Of a stretch of DNA of 64,000 nucleotides, positions 58,565 through 64,000 are shown piece after piece. Where the stretch lies: assembly GCA_018402085.1 (NCBI GenBank), contig JAGYJM010000002.1, forward strand, positions 2,309,501-2,373,500, given 5' to 3'. The notes below the pieces were generated by a model. It searched no databases. It was given only the letters and a program-made list of their open reading frames with translations, and was not told where the DNA came from. Position numbers and translations under genes: made by a program. The first letter of the stretch is position 1, and every line of letters starts with the position of its first letter. Source of the DNA: Flavobacteriales bacterium. Lineage in GTDB: Bacteria; Bacteroidota; Bacteroidia; Flavobacteriales_D; Sanyastnellaceae.

Positions 58565-61500
58565 CGAATCAAGGTGACGTTGCCCTGGCGCTTTTCAGTG
58601 CTGCCATCATTCAGCAGAGCGCGCAGTTGCCATACGTAGACACCCGAAGGTGCCCGCTGCCCCCGGAAGCGACCGTCCCAGCTATGGTCTGGATGATCGC
58701 TGGAGAATACCCGCTGCCCCCATCGGTCATAGACGTGAAACTCGAGGTTTTCAATGCCGCGCCCCCTGACGAAAAGGCGGTCATTCACGCCGTCATCATT
58801 GGGTGAAAAAATATCAGGTACAAAGAGCTTCGCCGGATCGAGCACACAAATTTCTTCGGCGAAATAATCGGTGCATCCGCCGATGTTCTCTACCTGCAGC
58901 TCGATGAAGTACTCTCCGGGAGCGAACTCACGCTCAGGGTTTCCCGCGCCGGTGTATGGCACCGTGTCCGTTTCGTTAAAAACCCAAAAGCCATCAACCG
59001 CATTTTGGCTAAGGTCAATGAAACTGACCGGATTCGATTCAAACGGAATGCAGTCAGCCTCGGGATTCGAACTGAAAAGTGCGGTGATCGGTGGATACGC
59101 AGGAATGAACACGAGGGTATCAAAGGTGCATCCTTCGAGGGTGTCCGCAACGAAAAGATTGTAGCTACCACCGGCAGGCCCAAAAATCTCTGTTCCGGGC
59201 AGCCCTTCCCATTGCACTTCATACTGGTTGCCTTCAGGTAGCGGAGTTGCCTGCGCAAAGCCTTCATCACCGAAACAGAGGGTATCGCTTGTCAGAATCT
59301 CGGCTGACAGCGGTGCCAGAACCTCTACGAAAACACTGTCACTCCATTCGTCACTGCAGTCGTCATTGAGCGTAGCCACATACCAGGTATTCGATTCAGG
59401 GGCTACATTGTGTTGATCCAATGAGATCAGTCCGTTGTTCCACTCGATCACGAGGTCGCTTCCGGGCTCGCCTCCTTCTCCGCTCACGTTGAGCGTGACC
59501 CCTTGCCCCGGACAAATCAGGCTGTCAGTGACGGTGAGCTCGCCCTGAATTGCCGGATAGACGAATGTTTCAACTTCGGTTTCACTGAAGCAATAATCGC
59601 CTTGCCATTCATAGTGAATGGTATGCTGTCCTTCTCCCGCGGTTGCAGGGTTGAAGCCATCGAAGTCAGCGGGGCCTGTGATCGAGCCGTCGTCGGGCTC
59701 AAAAGTCAGGCTGAAGGTTTGATTTTCATAACAGTAGATTGCTTCGAGTCCGCTTACCGTGGCTTGCTCAAACGTTTCTACAATTACTTCAACCTGCCCG
59801 GAGCATCCCGCCGGAGAGACCCAGGAGATATCGAAGATCCCTTGCCCGCTGACATCGGGGTCAAACCATCCACTCGCCGGATCAGTGACGCCGGTACCCG
59901 TCCAGGTACCACCTGGCGGCATCTGTGGATCGATGAAGAAAGCGCCTTCGGAAGAACAAAGGGCGTAGTCTCCAGCGAAAGGCTGTGGGGGATGAACGAC
60001 CATTACGATACTGTCAAGGCAGGTGTTGGCATTGTAGACGAGCGTATGTGCACCAATGGGTACAGAATCGGGATAAAACATCAATCTCCAGGGCTGATCG
60101 GCATTCGGATGGATGCCGTCGCCGGCCCAACTGCCGCCCCACGGGGTTCGTCCGACCCCGTCAAAATCGAGGAATACGGGATCCATTGCTCCCTCGCAGA
60201 AAAACATGGTATCGTTGAGAATTTCAGTTTGTCTGACGTACATCGAGATCGTGTCGGTACAACCATTTGGCGCATGGTATAGGAGGTCATGCCATGAGTC
60301 ATTAGGAGGTATTGACGGATCAAAGACACCGTTAATATCATCAATGATGGCAGTGCCTTCCCAGTAGCCACCGGTGGGCACGAAACCGGGTGCAAGTTCA
60401 TAGGGCAGTTCTTCCGGACAAGTATTTTGGGTGCGGTTGCCAATGTTGATCTCCTTCACGAACACCTCCCATTCCTGGTCGCATCCTTCGGCATCGTAGA
60501 ACAGGGTGATGTCGCCCGGGGTGGCCTCCTCGGGGTTCCATATTCCATAAAAATTATCGGTGATGCCTGAACCACTCCAGACACCACCAAAAGGCTCAAT
60601 GCCTAATGTATCTTCAACCACACTCTGGCAGACCGTATCGAGTGAAAAAGAGGCGACCAGGTTTTCGACATTTACAGTAAGCGAATCGGTGCAGCCATTC
60701 ACTGTGTAGTACACCAGAAAACTACCGGTCTCTTCAGGGTTGAAGAAAAGATCATTTTCAACATGCGGGCCGGTCCAGGTACCGCCTGCGGGTATTGCCT
60801 GGAGCGGAAAGGGATCTGTATCCGGACATGCCGCGGTGGCAATACCGGCGTCTATGGGTTCAATGTCAATGATAAGACTGTCGACGCAGGTTTCCTGAAA
60901 GGTGTAAAATATCCAGTTGGGTCCGGCATCGGCGTCATCGGGTTCGAAAAGGCCGGTATTTTCATTGATGATGCCGTTCCCCTGCCAGGTACCTCCTTCG
61001 GGTTGTCCGAGCAATTCAAATGCGGGTTCGCTCTGGCAGACCGTGAAATTCTCACCGCCCTCGATGAGTGCATTGATCACTTCAATATCGATGGTTTCTT
61101 GCGTTGTATTTCCGGTCTCCAGCTCGGTTACAGTGACGGTATAGGTTTCGGTGATGCTTGAGCAAACCGTATGCGGACCAGGACCATCTCCAACGCCATT
61201 GTCCCATTCATACAAGTAAGTAAAGCAGCCATCGGTGACGGCTTCAATATCCGTACATCCCCCACCGCAGAAGATGAGTCCGTTGCTTATGATTTCAACA
61301 TCGATAGGACATTGATCATAGAGGAAAGCTGTTTGTAGCTGAAAAATCCAGAGGCTATCGCACACATCGCGGATACCCAGCTCCATATCTACGTTATAGT
61401 TGCAGTTGAAGTCGAAACCATCGGTTAAGGTCACAAGAGCTGCGGTGGTGCTGTCATTGTTACAATCCAGCGCTTCTGCGCTGATGACATTGATCTCACC

Positions 61501-62046
61501 ATCGGCATTGACAACGAAGTCATTATCATCAAAAGAACCGCATTCTACAGGAGAAGAAAACTCGAGAATGAAGGAGTTGGTGCCGCATTCGGGCATTTCA
61601 TTGACTGAAATGGCGGGCGGAACGGGCGGTGGCGGGATGGTATTCCAGAATATGGAGAATCCACAGTAAGCAACACTGGGATCAGCGGCAAAGAACAGCG
61701 TCACCGACTCACCGGATGAGGTCACCGGGCCGGGCAGTTCAGTACCGGTCAGTGGACCGGCCAGGAGCGGTGCGCCGGTATCCGGTCCGTCATAAATCAT
61801 GAGTGAATCGAGTCCGTTTTCTACACAAAACTCTTCGAAGAAAGTCAGCTCGACCGGAGCCCCGCTGTTGATGGTAAAAGTGATCATCTCATTGATACCA
61901 TAGATGCCATCTTCCCCACCGCTGTCATATAGAATACCGTCACAATCGACTACGGTGGTATCCGACATATCGAATTCGGGGATATCCTGAGCGCTGGCGG
62001 CACTGACCGCAAGGCTCACGCAGAGAAGTAACCAAAAGCGGATCAT
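58561..62046 (-). CDS. Large secreted protein with CUB-like N-term and gliding-motility-associated (CHU_C, T9SS type B) C-term
   Basis: C-term LFVPDIFSPNDDGVNDRLFVRGRGIENLEFHVYDRWGQRVFSSDHPDHSWDGRFRGQRAPSGVYVWQLRA. Confidence 0.93.
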   Translation of the reverse strand: MIRFWLLLCVSLAVSAASAQDIPEFDMSDTTVVDCDGILYDSGGEDGIYGINEMITFTINSGAPVELTFFEEFCVENGLDSLMIYDGPDTGAPLLAGPLTGTELPGPVTSSGESVTLFFAADPSVAYCGFSIFWNTIPPPPVPPAISVNEMPECGTNSFILEFSSPVECGSFDDNDFVVNADGEINVISAEALDCNNDSTTAALVTLTDGFDFNCNYNVDMELGIRDVCDSLWIFQLQTAFLYDQCPIDVEIISNGLIFCGGGCTDIEAVTDGCFTYLYEWDNGVGDGPGPHTVCSSITETYTVTVTELETGNTTQETIDIEVINALIEGGENFTVCQSEPAFELLGQPEGGTWQGNGIINENTGLFEPDDADAGPNWIFYTFQETCVDSLIIDIEPIDAGIATAACPDTDPFPLQAIPAGGTWTGPHVENDLFFNPEETGSFLVYYTVNGCTDSLTVNVENLVASFSLDTVCQSVVEDTLGIEPFGGVWSGSGITDNFYGIWNPEEATPGDITLFYDAEGCDQEWEVFVKEINIGNRTQNTCPEELPYELAPGFVPTGGYWEGTAIIDDINGVFDPSIPPNDSWHDLLYHAPNGCTDTISMYVRQTEILNDTMFFCEGAMDPVFLDFDGVGRTPWGGSWAGDGIHPNADQPWRLMFYPDSVPIGAHTLVYNANTCLDSIVMVVHPPQPFAGDYALCSSEGAFFIDPQMPPGGTWTGTGVTDPASGWFDPDVSGQGIFDISWVSPAGCSGQVEVIVETFEQATVSGLEAIYCYENQTFSLTFEPDDGSITGPADFDGFNPATAGEGQHTIHYEWQGDYCFSETEVETFVYPAIQGELTVTDSLICPGQGVTLNVSGEGGEPGSDLVIEWNNGLISLDQHNVAPESNTWYVATLNDDCSDEWSDSVFVEVLAPLSAEILTSDTLCFGDEGFAQATPLPEGNQYEVQWEGLPGTEIFGPAGGSYNLFVADTLEGCTFDTLVFIPAYPPITALFSSNPEADCIPFESNPVSFIDLSQNAVDGFWVFNETDTVPYTGAGNPEREFAPGEYFIELQVENIGGCTDYFAEEICVLDPAKLFVPDIFSPNDDGVNDRLFVRGRGIENLEFHVYDRWGQRVFSSDHPDHSWDGRFRGQRAPSGVYVWQLRALLNDGSTEKRQGNVTLIR

Positions 62047-62501
62047 CAGAGGGTATCGCGTATGGTGATCACCGGTGTTTGGATACTGTTGCTCCAGTTG
62101 CCGGCACGATCACGCAGTTGGAGGGTAAGCGTTGTGGTTTCTTCTTGAGTGCTTCCCAGGAGAAAAAGCGGGTTCATAAAAACGCCAATGGCACCTTCTA
62201 CTTTGAGTTCTTCAAGATCAGGGGTAACGGGTGGGATGTGGTAATAATCGGGGTTTTCAAGACGCGCGTCTTTCACAGACAAACAGATGGCATCCGGATC
62301 TTGCTCTCCGATGTCACCATTGCGGTCTTTGTAGCGAAAAACAACTTCAATGGAGTTGCTAAACTCTTCAACTTGACTTGCTGACATGCTCACGAATTCA
62401 ATTTCCGGCACATCGGTCCCCTCCTCTTCTTTGCGGCAAGCGGAGAATACCAGTACAAGCGTAAGAACAGCCAGAATGGATTTCAGTTGGGTCATGCTCA
62501 A
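62046..62501 (-). CDS. Putative lipoprotein
   Basis: MSMTQLKSILAVLTLVLVFSACRKEEEGTDVPEIEFVSMSASQVEEFSNSIEVVFRYKDRNGDIGEQ. Confidence 0.75.
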   Translation of the reverse strand: MSMTQLKSILAVLTLVLVFSACRKEEEGTDVPEIEFVSMSASQVEEFSNSIEVVFRYKDRNGDIGEQDPDAICLSVKDARLENPDYYHIPPVTPDLEELKVEGAIGVFMNPLFLLGSTQEETTTLTLQLRDRAGNWSNSIQTPVITIRDTL

Positions 62502-63454
62502 GGTACTTTCAGGCTGAAGATGGCATTTACAATTGGGCTCGAGCCTTCATTCGGGATGGTTACCGCTTCAGGCTGCACGTTGTCATCGAGCACACAACGC
62601 AGGTAAAAGTGATCTCCGGGCTGGGCCTCTGAAAAATCGATCGTTGCTTTCCAGATGTAAGGTACGTTTTGCCCGCCCAGCGACACTCCTGTCAACTGCG
62701 GCTGTTGCGACATGGTATAACTGGTGGCTTCGGAGAAATCGCTCAGGCTCTCCGAAAGCATCACGACCGGCGGCACCATAGAAGACTGAGCGGTGTTATC
62801 ATCTTCAATATAGATCCACACATCGACCGGGGCAGATTCAATTTCTATAGGTGTAATACCGGCTTCTTCGGGATCGCGTTGGTACGGGTTGGTGGTATTG
62901 CCTTCAGGAAACGCCAACAATCCTTCAACGCCCGGCGGGAAATCTGCACCGGCGGGGGGAGCAGGGGTGCCGAACATATCGGGTGCGCCGGCGGCAATCC
63001 AGTCGTAGATGAGTGAGCGATAATAGGCTTGTTGATCCGGCCAGTCGCTTCCTGCGTCAACGGTAAGGGGCATGATGCCCGAGCTGTTGGGCAAGTCAAC
63101 AGTCATGCGCGCCCACAGCAGTGAATTATCGGGGTCTCCCGGAACGACACGATGTTCGTATGAGTTTTCAAGGTCATTTGATATACCGGGATGATTGACC
63201 AATGAATTGTAAGATGAGCTGATACCGGTAAATGCGGGTTCGAAGGTTCCGTCATGGCAGCCGGAGTTGGCGCAAGTGGGCCTGAACACCTTTTCGTGCA
63301 GGTAAGCAAAATTTCCGGGTTGCAGCGCGCTAAGATCAGCGGTCACCTCAGGAAATTCGTATACGACCTGTTCATAGGGATTTTCAGGTTGCTCCTTTTC
63401 ACATGCGGTCATCACCGCCATTATCATCGCTATGGTCAAGAGAACATTTCTCAT
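62498..63454 (-). CDS. Putative lipoprotein with CxxxxCH motif
   Basis: MRNVLLTIAMIMAVMTACEKEQPENPYEQ...EKVFRPTCANSGCHDGTFEPAF. Confidence 0.7.
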   Translation of the reverse strand: MRNVLLTIAMIMAVMTACEKEQPENPYEQVVYEFPEVTADLSALQPGNFAYLHEKVFRPTCANSGCHDGTFEPAFTGISSSYNSLVNHPGISNDLENSYEHRVVPGDPDNSLLWARMTVDLPNSSGIMPLTVDAGSDWPDQQAYYRSLIYDWIAAGAPDMFGTPAPPAGADFPPGVEGLLAFPEGNTTNPYQRDPEEAGITPIEIESAPVDVWIYIEDDNTAQSSMVPPVVMLSESLSDFSEATSYTMSQQPQLTGVSLGGQNVPYIWKATIDFSEAQPGDHFYLRCVLDDNVQPEAVTIPNEGSSPIVNAIFSLKVP

Positions 63455-64000
63455 ATCTGATCAAGTAGCGACATGGTTCCTGGCGATACCGTTCCGGCAG
63501 CTTGTACTTCGGGTTTCACGCCAAGTAAATCAGCTACTGTCATCATTGTATCGCTGATTCGCCCAACGGGATTGTCTTCGTTGCCCACCATCAGGTTAGA
63601 CGGAATAGTTGGTCCGGCCATCAGAGAGAATATGCGTAAAGCGTTTTCATCAGAGTGGTCATAAGCTCTCCATTCGTTGGTGTCGAGAATTGGGTTTGGA
63701 TCACTGTTGCGACCACATTCGGGGGTGCAGATGATGGCCGTGTTGTTGGCCATATCCGGAACCTGTGACTGGATGTAATTCCAGATATGCCCTACAGCGT
63801 GATCAGCGCGGTGGAGGGCGGCGAGATATCCCGTAAAGTTTGAGTGGCATTGATCTACCGCACCAAGATTGACTACGGTGAGTGCCGGACGGAACCAATT
63901 CATGAGTTCACAGGCATAGCCAACGGTGCGGAGGTCACCGTTATCGCTGACAGCAGGGTGTGCGATACTATTGTTCAAGGTCTTGGCGAACATTTCGTCC
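63451..64000 (-). CDS. Alkaline phosphatase-superfamily/DUF1501-like protein (partial at right edge)
   Basis: LTVVNLGAVDQCHSNFTGYLAALHRADHAVGHIWNYIQSQVPDMANNTAIICTPECGRNSDPNP...; likely starts beyond the window. Confidence 0.55.
   Translation of the reverse strand, partial: DEMFAKTLNNSIAHPAVSDNGDLRTVGYACELMNWFRPALTVVNLGAVDQCHSNFTGYLAALHRADHAVGHIWNYIQSQVPDMANNTAIICTPECGRNSDPNPILDTNEWRAYDHSDENALRIFSLMAGPTIPSNLMVGNEDNPVGRISDTMMTVADLLGVKPEVQAAGTVSPGTMSLLDQI

Noticed and set aside
58871-61669. Numerous plus-strand ORFs opposite the 1161-aa secreted protein
   Set aside because: Antisense shadows of a long, well-supported reverse-strand gene.

Overview
Chromosomal window from a Bacteroidota genome, probably Flavobacteriales/Cryomorphaceae-like judging from T9SS sorting domains, PorP/SprF, fused SecDF and TAnnTTTG promoter boxes. 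It is mostly housekeeping and secretion-related genes: lhgO, MFS, OmpA-like, hemE, holA, amn, pepF, tsaC/sua5, dinB, a 3-hydroxyacyl-CoA dehydrogenase, a K+ channel, acyl-CoA synthetase, crcB, PafA-like phosphatase, M61/M43/M1/M15 peptidases, secDF, tatA-like, alkB, panB, rluA-like, trxB, corA, acylphosphatase, several T9SS cargo proteins and a PorP/SprF plus large CHU_C-type protein. No rRNA, tRNA or CRISPR was recognised. The most interesting content is structured repeat DNA. (1) There are two large 60-bp tandem arrays (13 and 34 units) whose unit is built from hairpins; they share a ~250-bp 3' cassette. (2) A dispersed hairpin family (GGAYGC...GCRTCC followed by CTMTCYG) varies its stem sequence with compensatory changes, and the same modules occur singly, inside the 60-bp arrays and inside a 247-bp tandem repeat. 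(3) A second dispersed hairpin family (CATCC + 5-7 bp stem + TTTT/TTCT/TTTC loop) lies both between genes and inside ORFs, including the signal-peptide ends of four secreted proteins, in different reading frames and both orientations. (4) A 319-bp MITE-like element has a perfect 32-bp inverted repeat enclosing these hairpins. An IS256-like element with identifiable IRs and an 8-bp TSD, a frameshifted corA, and a small Cys/Lys-rich ORF missed by the ORF track are also reported. All calls are from reading the sequence only; no searches were run.
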